A stretch of DNA of 64,000 nucleotides, taken from the NCBI GenBank assembly GCA_945875845.1, contig CAMCMB010000003.1:1-64000 (forward strand). Direction: 5' to 3'. Made by a program: the position numbers and the translations under genes. How positions within the stretch are numbered: the stretch's first letter is position 1; every line of letters begins with the position of its first letter. Origin of the DNA: Pirellula staleyi DSM 6068. GTDB lineage: Bacteria; Planctomycetota; Planctomycetia; Pirellulales; Pirellulaceae. Positions 1 to 7,934 of this stretch are shown here, piece after piece. The notes beneath the pieces are model-generated. The model saw nothing but the letters and a program-made list of their open reading frames with translations. It was not told where the DNA came from and ran no database searches.

Positions 1-2
1 CA

Positions 3-308
3 GACTTCGTGACCCATTACAACGACCATCGGCTTCACAGCGCGATTGGCTACGTAACACCACGCGACATGCTCGAAGGTAGGCAAGAAGTAATTCACGC
101 AGAGCGGGATCGCCAATTGGAACTTGCTCGCGAAGAACGTGCACGACAACGAGCCACGCAACGAAATGTGAGCTATGATAAGAATACTTGCCCGGAGGAT
201 AGGGCAATGCTGGGAAGCAACCCGAGCGCCGAGTCGACGTCGAAGGCAAGTTTAGTGGACGTCGTAAGCAGCCCGTTTAGGGCGTCCACTCCTTTAACTT
301 GCCTTTGA
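3..308 (+). CDS. IS3-type transposase (integrase core), C-terminal fragment cut by the window edge
   Basis: The reading frame is open at the left edge, so the true start lies outside the window. The first ~50 visible residues (HYNDHRLHSAIGYVTP, then DMLEGR and a charged ERDRQLELAREERARQR tail) match the end of the rve/integrase core of IS3-family OrfB transposases, where the last DDE glutamate lies just upstream of this 'YN..R.HSA.GY.TP' motif. The final ~45 residues look unlike the family and probably read through past the original end. Assignment to IS3 rather than the related IS481 group is a family-level judgement from this short tail. It is probably the end of an insertion sequence whose body lies upstream. 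Confidence 0.75.
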   Translation, partial: DFVTHYNDHRLHSAIGYVTPRDMLEGRQEVIHAERDRQLELAREERARQRATQRNVSYDKNTCPEDRAMLGSNPSAESTSKASLVDVVSSPFRASTPLTCL

Positions 309-312
309 CCAC

Positions 313-353
313 AATGCGACAAATCCCGGGGGTTTGGGGGCTGGCCCCCAGTG
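313..353. repeat. GC-rich palindromic repeat, copy 1 (opposite copy at 40129)
   Basis: The core ATCCCGGGGGTTTGGGGGC is followed by TGGCCCCCAG, giving a short GC-rich stem. The reverse complement (CCCCCGAACCCCCGGGAT) recurs near 40140, so this is a dispersed intergenic repeat in opposite orientation, not a chance GC run. It lies directly after the IS3-type fragment. Confidence 0.55.
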
Positions 354-437
354 AGAACAAACAGCCTTTAGTCCATTCATCACTAAGCTAAACTCGAACA
401 CCGTTTACGCCACTCACGCTGGGCCAAAACACGAGCG

Positions 438-986
438 GTGAACTATTCGATCGAGGAACGTCACGCACATAGGCAGCGTGAATCGATTCCGGTGCTGAAT
501 GCAATACGCAGGCATCTGGATCTTACCGATCAGAGCCAGATCTTGCCAAAATCGGACTTCGCAGGGGTGGTTCGTTACATTCATGGCAATTGGCCAGCTT
601 TGATGAGCTATGCATCGACCGGCTTTGTACCTATTGATAACAACGCAATTGAGCGCCTCATGAAGCAAGTGGCTTTGGGGCGCAAGAATTGGCTATTCGT
701 CGGAAACGTTGCGGCAGGAGAGCGAGGTGCAATGCTGATGAGTTTGGTCAGCAGTGCAAAGCGTCACGATTTGGACGTATGGAAGTACGTGAAGGACGTG
801 TTAGACCAACTGTTGGCCGGTGAAACGGACTACCACAAGCTGCTTCCAGACGTGTGGAAGCAATCGCACCCGGAGGCAGTACGAACGCACCGAGTCGAGG
901 AACGACGGGACAAAGCAGAGCGAAAGCAATACGACCGGGCCAAGCGGTTGCTTGCCGCAAAGGAAAAGCGGAACGCGACCGCCTAG
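438..986 (+). pseudogene. IS66-family transposase, C-terminal fragment
   Basis: This encodes only the C-terminal third of an IS66 transposase. Visible hallmarks are VLPKSDF-like ILPKSDFAGVVRYIHGNW, then IDNNAIERLMKQVALGRKNW with the catalytic glutamate, then WLFVGNVAAGERGAMLMSLV, KRHDLDVWKYVKDVLDQL and an Arg/Lys-rich tail. Full IS66 transposases are about 500 residues; the zinc finger and the first two catalytic aspartates are missing, so the fragment cannot be active. The 3' end abuts, and antisense-overlaps, the broken 3' end of the secreted gene on the minus strand, so this insertion probably disrupted that gene. Confidence 0.85.
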
Positions 987-1763
987 GCCGACGCGAGCCC
1001 AAAAACCGACTGGCTGTCGTGTGCGCTTACGTTCAAATGGCTTTACCTTGATACCCTTGAGTAACGCTTCGAAGTCTTCAGGCTTCATTGGCTTGGTAGG
1101 CCTTACTACGCCATGTGTCTTCAAGCTGCCGTCGGGATTGACACCCTGCTGAATGATCTCAAGTCCTTCTGGAATGCTAATGACTTGATGAGGACCATTT
1201 TTCTTCACGTTTGGATCGGCTGGGTTGGGTTTGATGGAAGGCCCTTTTGTATTGATCTTCACGTTTTCATTTTCGTCTACTTCGATTTCCCCTTTCTTTA
1301 GTGGAAGAAACGATTCCCCTCCGCGAAACACGGGAACTTTTGTGGGATCGTATGGTTCATTCGCCTTTTTGGGCTGATGCGGAGTACCTGGGTACACGGG
1401 AGGATCAGCTGCGAAAACCAAAAGTGAAACAAATGAACTGTAAGAATCATCCGAGTGCACGTTCATTTGCATTGGTGTTCCGTCGTTAGGTATCAATGCA
1501 CTGGGGATGTATCCGAAAACCGTATTCAAATCCCCATCAACCTCGACATCGATGACCGCAAGAAAGCCATTCACATCCTCGATCGTAGCTGGATACACAC
1601 CACTAGGAATTTCTCCATCGAAGCTTCCAATTACTATAGCTTTGTCCTCTACCGCACCAAAAACTGCATCTACCGATCCAATCGGGTCCGCCTCCTGTGC
1701 CGAAGCATGTGGCTGGAAAAAGGCGGTCGCGAACAAAAGAAATACAAGATATGCAAATCTCAT
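801..1763 (-). pseudogene. Secreted protein of unknown function, 3' end replaced by IS66 DNA
   Basis: From the ATG at 1763 the product begins with a clear Sec signal peptide (MRFAYLVFLLFATAFF...ASA|Q). About 225 residues follow without a family I recognise. They include a Ser/Pro-rich middle (PPVYPGTPHQPKKANEPYDP) and a lysine/proline-rich stretch ending near LLKGIKVKPFERKR. Beyond about position 1020 the frame runs antisense through the IS66 fragment and becomes low-complexity read-through, so the native C-terminus is lost. The longer frame starting at 1835 adds 24 residues ahead of the signal peptide and is less likely. The truncated product could still be made and exported. Confidence 0.55.
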
Positions 1764-1999
1764 TGTAAAAACTACACGAATGTTGTTCACGCTCATCGAG
1801 AAGTTGCAATGAGCCATGAATACCAAAGCAACCAACTGTGATTCGACAAGTCCGAGTCTACAACAATTCAGGTCTAGGAGCGAAAGACCCGCATCACGGG
1901 GCGGCGGGAGTTGACATTGATTTCAAAATCCGCTGGCCACCGCCGCTCCCGTGCATGCGATGGTTCGGCCTATATGAAATCCCGATGAGCGAACAACGA

Positions 2000-3064
2000 T
2001 CAGTAAATACTGGCCTTGATGACACCGATCTCGGAGTCCTCGTAAGCTGGCTTGCCTCGCGCCACTCCCGGAATAGCTGGATCACCAACGTAGCCGTAAC
2101 CAACGTCGAGATAGATGGCGCTTTCTCGCTGATGTGAAATCCACCCGTCTCCGTTTCCAAGCAAAGAGGGCTTGGAGACACTGCGGTGATACGGAGAGCT
2201 AGTCAACCAGGCCATCGGCACGCGCACAGGCGCAGAAAAATTAAGACGGTCCTCTGACACACAGAACAGCAAGTAGCCTTCTCGCGGTGCTGGAGGGTCA
2301 CCCGGCCAAGCAGCGAGAAAGATAATCCTGTTTTCGGTGTTTCCGTTTGGCCGTTCGCGGATGAAAAGGCGTGTGTCGAATTCACCGACATCAAGATTGG
2401 TTGCGAACGATTCCTGCGTTGGTGCCCAACCACCAGGGGCCATATAGGTGGCTCGAAGATGACCAAGGCCATTGGTCCCAAGTTGAGTCCAATCGAGGTA
2501 ATACGCAAGAAAACCTTCAGGAGTGTGGATAACGGATTGAATAGCAGCACCGTATCTACCACCAGCAACATCAATCCTGTCAGGATATTTCACTTGGATA
2601 ACAGGGTAAGGTGTAGGCTTTCCAGAATTGGTGCCGTCCTTCTTGCTCCAATTTAGCCCGTCCCCTGAATCCGCAAAGAAGATCGAGTTGTAGATACTTC
2701 CGTGAAAAGTTCCGTTGTAATACATAAAGTAGCGATGCCCTTGGCCATCTGGGAAGGGAACTTTTATCACAGTCGGATCAGCCGCAAGTAAGCTGTCTCG
2801 TGTGGACGGGATGTCTCCGTCTCGGGGATCAGCTGGCAATCTGTCATACCGACATGCAGCGTTCTGTATTCCAGAAGGAACAAGGATGGGTGTAAAGTCT
2901 GTCGGAAATCGCTCAAATGGAGTAGGCGAATGGGCATAGTACATAAAGTCACCAGGCCAGCCTGCAAACCACATCTTGACTCTTGACTGGCTCGAAGCCG
3001 ACTCTGCGGAATCCAGCATTACCGACGAGCATCCCAGATAGCCGAAATCGCCATTGCATTGCAT
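2000..3064 (-). CDS. Five-bladed beta-propeller protein, glycosidase-like (GH43/GH32/GH130-type fold)
   Basis: The 354-residue product has repeated propeller motifs typical of the beta-fructosidase-like superfamily: KMWFAGWPGDFMYYAHSP, RYFMYYNGTFHGSIYNSIFF then DSGDGLNWSK, and IIFLAAWPG...LLFCVSEDRLNFS. Such domains bind or hydrolyse glycans, but I cannot assign catalytic acids or a specific GH family. No signal peptide follows the chosen start at 3064. That is unusual for this protein type, and an upstream start or lost N-terminus is possible. A 21-22 bp direct-repeat array lies 130-260 bp upstream, in the probable promoter region. The sulfatase and sialic-acid genes nearby fit a glycan-use role, which is inference. 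Confidence 0.55.
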   Translation of the reverse strand: MQCNGDFGYLGCSSVMLDSAESASSQSRVKMWFAGWPGDFMYYAHSPTPFERFPTDFTPILVPSGIQNAACRYDRLPADPRDGDIPSTRDSLLAADPTVIKVPFPDGQGHRYFMYYNGTFHGSIYNSIFFADSGDGLNWSKKDGTNSGKPTPYPVIQVKYPDRIDVAGGRYGAAIQSVIHTPEGFLAYYLDWTQLGTNGLGHLRATYMAPGGWAPTQESFATNLDVGEFDTRLFIRERPNGNTENRIIFLAAWPGDPPAPREGYLLFCVSEDRLNFSAPVRVPMAWLTSSPYHRSVSKPSLLGNGDGWISHQRESAIYLDVGYGYVGDPAIPGVARGKPAYEDSEIGVIKASIY

Positions 3065-3194
3065 GGTTTTTGATCGTTCCCGGTTACAATCCCCTTGTAC
3101 CTAAGCCAGAGTTCAACTTCCTAACTGTCAGCTTCGCAACTCCCTTACGCTTTCGCTTCTGTGGCCGAACTTGGTTATATCCCCGGTTGGGGTC

Positions 3195-3320
3195 AAATAT
3201 CCAATGATGGTTCCAAGATATCCCCTGTTTGTCAATTAAATATCCCTCGTTGGCAAGTTTATATCCCTTGTTGGTCCACGACTCGCCAACAAGGGATATT
3301 TCCTTTATCCCTTGTTGATG
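3195..3320. repeat. Iteron-like array: four 21-22 bp direct repeats plus inverted and direct extra copies
   Basis: The motif ATATCC(C/A)..TG(T/G)TTG starts at 3197, 3218, 3240 and 3261, giving steps of 21, 22 and 21 bp. The last copy (ATATCCCTTGTTGG) is mirrored by CCAACAAGGGATAT ending near 3299, and a further TTATCCCTTGTTGA begins at 3305. Spacing of two helical turns puts all copies on one DNA face, as in operator or iteron arrays. It lies upstream of the propeller gene that starts at 3064. An open minus-strand frame crosses the array and reads as heptads, but I do not believe it is a gene. Confidence 0.5.
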
Positions 3321-3630
3321 GGAGATGTGGACAGCCGAGGAGAGCCCCCCCAATCGTAGCTGGTGAATTGCACGTACTTTGCCCAATTTGGGGCTGGGGT
3401 AGTTGACTGGCCACGAATCTGGTGCCGGTTTGCAAGCTTTTGCAAATTCCACATCATTCCCGATAACGAGTCGCAGCAGTGGAATTTTGATGAGAAGCAT
3501 GTCCTCGCTTCCTTGCGTCAACCCGTGGGGCTATTCACACACAAACGAATCGAGAACTTTCCAGGGAGGCCCTCCCCACATCATAAGCACATCGGTATGA
3601 GTCTTCGAGTGAAACAAACTGATAGCCAAA

Positions 3631-3689
3631 GGGCGATAGCCCCGGTTCTCGACGAATGTCGAGCAATTGGAAAACCGGGGCTATCGCCC
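3631..3689. repeat. Strong hairpin between the propeller and sulfatase genes
   Basis: GGGCGATAGCCCCGGTT (from 3631) pairs with AACCGGGGCTATCGCCC (ending 3689), a 17 bp perfect stem around a ~25-nt loop. It lies about 100 bp past the stop of the minus-strand sulfatase gene, so it could end that transcript or be a dispersed palindrome. There is no clear T-tract, so a simple intrinsic terminator is not established. The rest of 3321-3788 shows no gene I can support. Confidence 0.55.
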
Positions 3690-3788
3690 AACGGCTCATT
3701 GGGATGAAAAACAGTTGCGGATGTGCTTAGCAATGTCCCACGGAGTGACAAACAATCGGAGAGCAAGGCTTCTGCCGAGCTCGAGATA

Positions 3789-5102
3789 TCATTCCGACTT
3801 CTTCTTTTTGGCTTTGTTCGCGTGACGGCCTGTGCCATCGCCGTCGTCAAGGATTCCCCCTGCGGGGTTTAACTTCGCTAGGGCAGCAGCAAGACGAATG
3901 CGGGCGGCGATGGCGATTGGATCTAAGCTCTCATTCGGTACTAGCTTTTCGGAAAAAGGAGAATCGCTCATGTCGTAGAGTTCACCCGCTTGATTGAGCT
4001 TCCAGCCAGCGTCGCGGACATACCACATGCGTGCTAGCTGATTGAAGATCCACTGGCGAGGTTGACCGAGTTTGTCGAGTAGTTGCGGGACGAAACTTTG
4101 GCCGTCGAAAATTGTTTTTTCGGGAAGTTTGCCACCTGCAAGTTCCGCAAACGTGGGAAGAAAGTCGGTGGAGTCCACGAGGTCGCTGCAAACCTTGCCG
4201 CTCGGCGAGTGTCCAGGCCAGCTAACAATCAGCGGAACGAGGCCGCCACACTCGAGCATGCTCCCTTTGAGGCCGGAGAGTTCACGCCCACGAACCGTCG
4301 CGCTCTGGGATTGTCCCTTGGCTGAGCCATTGTCTCCCATGAAAAGGATCAACGTATTGTCTCGCAGCTTTTGGCTGTCGAGTTCAGCAACCAGTTTGCC
4401 TACCAGTTTGTCCATATAAGCAATGTTGTCCGCGAAGAGATCCTTGCTATCCTTGGGACTATCAGGCGTCGGCTGTATCTCACCGTGGACATGCGACAGA
4501 CTATAGTAGATGAAGAACGGGTCCGTCCGGTGTTTCTGGATGAATTCGACCAGATGGTTATGCATGAGATCAGGCATGTATTCTTGATTGCCAAGCTTTT
4601 TGTCCGTTCCATTCTCTTTGTAAGCGATGCCTTTGGTCGGATCTTGATTCCAATAAACTCCGCTGCCATTGTATCGCAGAAAATCGTCAAATCCTTGATC
4701 GCCTGGATCACCCGGTAGTTGTCCCCATTTGCCAATGCATGCGGAGACATATCCTGCGGACTTGAAGAGCCTTGGGAGTACGATTTCGTCGGTCGACATT
4801 TTACCGCAGGCATCTTGATTGCTCGATCCGTTACGGAAAGCATAGCGCCCGGACATGATCAACGCCCGCGACGGACCGCACAACGCTGCCGTGTAGCTGT
4901 GAGTAAATCGAATACCCGAACTCGCCAGCTTGTCGATGTTGGGAGTCTTGCAGTTGTCCGCACCGTAGCAACCCACATTTCCGATGCCGAGATCGTCGGC
5001 AAGGATGAAGATGATATTGGGCCTTTGCGGCGAGTCGGCCGCAACCAAAGCGGAAAGCGGCAAGAGTAAGAAAGCGAAGATGGGGAGTTTGATAAGTTTC
5101 AT
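3789..5102 (-). CDS. Secreted formylglycine-dependent sulfatase (arylsulfatase family)
   Basis: The 437-residue protein starts at ATG 5102, which gives a good signal peptide (MKLIKLPIFAFLLLPLSALVAA). The frame is open further upstream, to 5189, but that adds a proline-rich leader unlike a start. PNIIFILADDLG (Asp36-Asp37) supplies calcium ligands. CGPSR at residues 75-79 is the C-x-P-S-R site whose cysteine is converted to formylglycine. GDNGS is a later metal-site motif. It should hydrolyse sulfate esters on extracellular polysaccharides; the substrate cannot be read from sequence. The tail is unusual: an acidic DDGDGTG segment followed by KAKKKKSE. Planctomycetes encode many such enzymes. 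The sialic-acid genes next door suggest host or algal glycans as substrate, which is inference. Confidence 0.9.
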   Translation of the reverse strand: MKLIKLPIFAFLLLPLSALVAADSPQRPNIIFILADDLGIGNVGCYGADNCKTPNIDKLASSGIRFTHSYTAALCGPSRALIMSGRYAFRNGSSNQDACGKMSTDEIVLPRLFKSAGYVSACIGKWGQLPGDPGDQGFDDFLRYNGSGVYWNQDPTKGIAYKENGTDKKLGNQEYMPDLMHNHLVEFIQKHRTDPFFIYYSLSHVHGEIQPTPDSPKDSKDLFADNIAYMDKLVGKLVAELDSQKLRDNTLILFMGDNGSAKGQSQSATVRGRELSGLKGSMLECGGLVPLIVSWPGHSPSGKVCSDLVDSTDFLPTFAELAGGKLPEKTIFDGQSFVPQLLDKLGQPRQWIFNQLARMWYVRDAGWKLNQAGELYDMSDSPFSEKLVPNESLDPIAIAARIRLAAALAKLNPAGGILDDGDGTGRHANKAKKKKSE

Positions 5103-5245
5103 GATTGATACAAATGGTTTGCGGAGTTTACCGTTGGAGGTTTGTGTTCCGTTTCGATTTATTCTTATCCATGGGGGGGGCGGTGACAACTAGTTGTGCG
5201 GCGTACTACAATAAATGATCATTACGTCGAAACCCGACGCTATCG

Positions 5246-5366
5246 GGCTTGTTGATTTAGTGAAGTCCTTATTGGTGAAGGGCGATATGACGGACTTCCA
5301 AGTCCGTCAATGGGGAATTCGACGGACTTGGAAGTCCGTCGTACCATTAAATTAAATCAACAAGCC
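5246..5366 (+). repeat. Twin-palindrome element (family A), copy A1, 121 bp
   Basis: Perfect terminal inverted repeats GGCTTGTTGATTTA / TAAATCAACAAGCC bound the element. Inside are two 20 bp palindromes, GACGGACTTCCAAGTCCGTC and GACGGACTTGGAAGTCCGTC, separated by AATGGGGAATTC. This copy has an extra TTAAA near the right end. It has no coding capacity. Size, terminal repeats and copy number fit a MITE- or REPIN-like non-autonomous element. It sits between the sulfatase and the divergent nanA-like gene. Confidence 0.85.
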
Positions 5367-5416
5367 GTATCGAGTTCGGTTCAAGACTATTTACTCGAAA
5401 CCCCAAAAAACTATCC

Positions 5417-6328
5417 ATGAAAAAAACCGAAGGCCTTATCGCGGCTCCTTTCACCCCCATGAACGTTGACCGTTCCGTGAACTTCGAAGCGATCCATGGA
5501 TATGCGAACTGGTTGCATACGAAGGGAGTCGTGGGTGCGTTTATATGTGGTACAACCGGTGAAGGATTGTCGCTCACGATCGAGGAACGAAAGAAAATTG
5601 CCGAACATTGGATGGAGGTTGCTCCCGCGGGGCTGCGTATCATCGTCCACGTTGGACATACAACCCTGGCGGATTGCATTACCCTTGCGCGACATGCGGC
5701 TTCCATCGGGGCGGATAGTACATCCTGTCTAGCCCCTTTTTTCTTTAAGCCACATGGTATTGAAGGCCTTGTGGATTGGTGCGAACAAGTAGCTTCCGCC
5801 GCACCCGATTTGCCGTTCTATTTTTATCACATACCCTCGATGACCGGCGTGACGCTGCAAGTCCACGAGTTTTTGCGTTTGGCATCCAAACGCATCTCCA
5901 ATCTTGCGGGTGTCAAGTTCACGTACGAAGACATTGAGGATTGCGAGCAATGTTTTCGAATGGAGGGGGGGCGATTTGATATCCTTTTCGGTCGCGACGA
6001 AAAATTGCTTTCTGCTTTAAGCTTCGGTGTTCGCGGCGCCGTTGGGAGTACCTACAATTTCGCCGCTCCGATTTATCAAGAGATCATCCGCGCGTTCGAT
6101 GTTGGCGATCTGTTGCTCGCTAACGAGATGCAAACGTTAGCCATTCGAATGATTGACACCCTCGTCCAAGGGGGCGTCCATCCTGTTGCGACATTTAAGT
6201 GGTTTATGGGTCGAGTGGCTATCGACTGCGGTCCAACGCGTCTGCCACTCGTGGGCTTAACTCCAGAACAGATGCTTGCACTAGAGTACAAACTCGAAGC
6301 ACTCAAGATCTACGATTGGGTCAAGTGA
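5417..6328 (+). CDS. nanA: N-acetylneuraminate lyase (DapA/NAL aldolase family)
   Basis: This 303-residue class I aldolase of the DHDPS/NAL superfamily has the expected length. Visible motifs are GTTGEG (45-50, carboxylate binding), Tyr137 in FYFYHIPSMTGV and the Schiff-base Lys167 in LAGVKFTYED. The YHIP..TGV pattern is typical of N-acetylneuraminate lyases rather than dihydrodipicolinate synthases. It should cleave N-acetylneuraminate to N-acetylmannosamine and pyruvate in the cytoplasm. The next gene begins 4 bp after the stop and encodes a Kelch protein of the sialate mutarotase type, which strongly supports the sialic-acid assignment. No N-acetylmannosamine kinase or epimerase gene is visible here. 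Confidence 0.85.
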   Translation: MKKTEGLIAAPFTPMNVDRSVNFEAIHGYANWLHTKGVVGAFICGTTGEGLSLTIEERKKIAEHWMEVAPAGLRIIVHVGHTTLADCITLARHAASIGADSTSCLAPFFFKPHGIEGLVDWCEQVASAAPDLPFYFYHIPSMTGVTLQVHEFLRLASKRISNLAGVKFTYEDIEDCEQCFRMEGGRFDILFGRDEKLLSALSFGVRGAVGSTYNFAAPIYQEIIRAFDVGDLLLANEMQTLAIRMIDTLVQGGVHPVATFKWFMGRVAIDCGPTRLPLVGLTPEQMLALEYKLEALKIYDWVK

Positions 6329-6332
6329 GAAT

Positions 6333-7391
6333 ATGCAGATGATGCGGATGCTTTTGCTCATGCTGACGACCTGCTGGCCGCCGAGTTGGGTGATGGGACA
6401 AACGGAGAGCGCTTTGCACTGGAGTGAGCTTCCGCCTTTACCCGGCAAGCTTGGCTTTGCGGGACCGTTTGCGGGTGCGCACAACGGCGTGCTGATCGTC
6501 GGAGGTGGAGCTAACTTTCCAGACAAGATGCCGTGGGAGGGTGGCAACAAAGTTTGGCATGAAGATGTCTACGTATTGGACAAGCCAGATGGAACTTGGA
6601 AGGTTGTGGGGAAATTGCCACGTAGGCTAGGGTATGGCGTTTCACTTTCGACCGACCAAGGACTTGTTTGCCTTGGAGGGAGTGATTCCCAACAGCACTA
6701 TCAAGAGTGTTTTCTCTTGCGATGGGAGGATGGCACTCTGAAAACCTCGGCGCTTCCGTCTCTTCCAAAAGCTTGTGCGAATTTCTGCGGAGCCATATTG
6801 AGCAACACGTTGTATGTGGTGGGCGGGATCGAAACACCCACTGCTACCGTCGCAATGAAAACGTTTTGGTCTCTTGACCTTCGCGATTCCTCCGCGAGCT
6901 GGAGAGAACTGGAAACTTGGCCCGGTCCCCCCAGGATGCTAGCTGTTGCCGCTGTGCAAGACAACTCGTTCTACATGGTTGGCGGTGCGTCGCTCTCTGA
7001 CGATGGTCAAGGCAAACCTGTGCGCAAATACGAGAAGGATGCGTACCGCTATAGGCCAGAACAAGGCTGGACTCGCGTCGTGGATCTGCCCCACCCCGTA
7101 GTTGCTGCTCCGACGCCTGCGCCTACGCTAGGGCTCACGCAATTTTTCGTCATCGGCGGCGATGACGGTATGCATGTGAATTTGATATCACCAGCATTGC
7201 ATCCTGGGTTTGCGAAATCGATTTTTGCTTATGACACGACCCTCGATGCATGGAGAGCGAACGGTCAAGTTCCAGCCTCGCATGTCACAACTACCGCCGT
7301 TCCGTGGCACGGAGGCTTCGTCGTTCCAAGTGGGGAAATACGGCCCGGTGTTCGATCGACAACGGTTTGGATCGGTCAGCCGCGAAGATAA
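6333..7391 (+). CDS. nanM: Kelch-repeat N-acetylneuraminate epimerase/mutarotase-like protein
   Basis: The product has 352 residues, beginning with a signal peptide (MRMLLLMLTTCW...VMGQ). A six-bladed Kelch propeller follows, with repeated glycine pairs: LIVGGGANFPD, LVCLGGSD, LYVVGGIET, FYMVGGASL and FFVIGGDDG. The early segment (LPPLPGKLGFAGPFAGAHN) and GGGANFPDKMPWEGG match the cyclically permuted mutarotases related to E. coli NanM, which interconvert alpha and beta N-acetylneuraminate in the periplasm. It follows the lyase gene by 4 bp and is surely co-transcribed. The signal peptide implies sialic acid is processed outside the cytoplasmic membrane before uptake. Confidence 0.8.
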   Translation: MQMMRMLLLMLTTCWPPSWVMGQTESALHWSELPPLPGKLGFAGPFAGAHNGVLIVGGGANFPDKMPWEGGNKVWHEDVYVLDKPDGTWKVVGKLPRRLGYGVSLSTDQGLVCLGGSDSQQHYQECFLLRWEDGTLKTSALPSLPKACANFCGAILSNTLYVVGGIETPTATVAMKTFWSLDLRDSSASWRELETWPGPPRMLAVAAVQDNSFYMVGGASLSDDGQGKPVRKYEKDAYRYRPEQGWTRVVDLPHPVVAAPTPAPTLGLTQFFVIGGDDGMHVNLISPALHPGFAKSIFAYDTTLDAWRANGQVPASHVTTTAVPWHGGFVVPSGEIRPGVRSTTVWIGQPRR

Positions 7392-7462
7392 CGGATCCAA
7401 TGTTCTTATAGCGGAGTGCCGCAAGCCGTCCGGTGAATCGATCAGCTGCTGCCCACTAGCGC

Positions 7463-7578
7463 GGCTTGTTGATTTAATGGTACGACGGACTTCCTAGTCC
7501 GTCGAATTCCCCATCGACGGACTTGGAAGTCCGTCTTACCACCCTTACCGAATAACGACTTCATTAAATCAACAAGCC
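7463..7578 (-). repeat. Twin-palindrome element (family A), copy A2, inverted
   Basis: GGCTTGTTGATTTAATGG at the left and AACAAGCC at the right bound 116 bp. The internal order is the reverse of A1 (GTACGACGGACTTC first, GGTAAGGG complement last), so this copy is inverted. The first inner palindrome carries the ...TTCCTAGTCCGTC variant. It lies about 70 bp past the nanM stop. Confidence 0.85.
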
Positions 7579-7580
7579 CC

Positions 7581-7620
7581 TAGCGCGGCAGTTGATTTAA
7601 TGGTACGACGGACTTCCTAG
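7581..7620 (-). repeat. Truncated family-A copy next to A2
   Basis: TAGCGCGGCAGTTGATTTAA then TGGTACGACGGACTTCCTAG repeats the left end of A2 together with its TAGCGCGG flank, with one small deletion at the terminus, and stops mid-palindrome. The shared flank suggests local duplication after A2 inserted, rather than an independent insertion. Confidence 0.7.
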
Positions 7621-7624
7621 CAAG

Positions 7625-7730
7625 AAGGGAACGATCCCCTGGGATAAACCCAGTGGCATTCGATGCATGCCATCTGGCTTTACGCGTCTCGCCCATGAAC
7701 ATAAAGCAAGCGCGCTCGTGCCACGCGAGT
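7625..7730. repeat. Dispersed repeat with GGGATAAACCC motif, related to 34890-34985, plus degenerate family-D end
   Basis: GATCCCCTGGGATAAACCCA is the reverse complement of a segment near 34897-34920 (TGGGTTTATCCCAGGGGATC). In both places it is followed or preceded by a GGCATTC...CTGGCTTTA segment. The right part (TCTCGCCCATGAAC...AAGCGCGCTCGTGCCACGCGA) resembles the family-D hairpin. So two repeat types are fused here. No coding sequence is visible in 7391-7923. Confidence 0.55.
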
Positions 7731-7934
7731 GCTGTCATACTTGGGCAGGGCAAAGAACAAAAATCTACCTAAAAACTACTTCGTCCCCGCGAACCTTTCT
7801 TTTCATAGATCGTCTTCTGGAACTAGTACCATTGCCGGTGTGGCTCGACTAAGAAAGGCACCTGTCTTCAAAACCAGGTCGATGTTGGTGCGATATTCGT
7901 TAGCACAAAGAGATAGACCGAAATGCGTTCTGAC

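Noticed and set aside
3084-3521. 145-codon minus-strand frame across the 21-22 bp repeat array
   Set aside because: Its regular heptads are only the translation of the DNA repeat; no homology, no ribosome site.
7463-7620. CRISPR-like reading of the repeated GACGGACTT segments
   Set aside because: Repeats are palindrome pairs inside a terminal-inverted-repeat element, with conserved not variable interiors and no cas genes.
7805-7900. GTCTTCAAAACCAGG resembles the anticodon arm of selenocysteine tRNA
   Set aside because: A five-base anticodon stem with a seven-base loop cannot be formed, no T-arm (GGTTCGAnnCC) follows, and no acceptor stem pairs. Probably chance.
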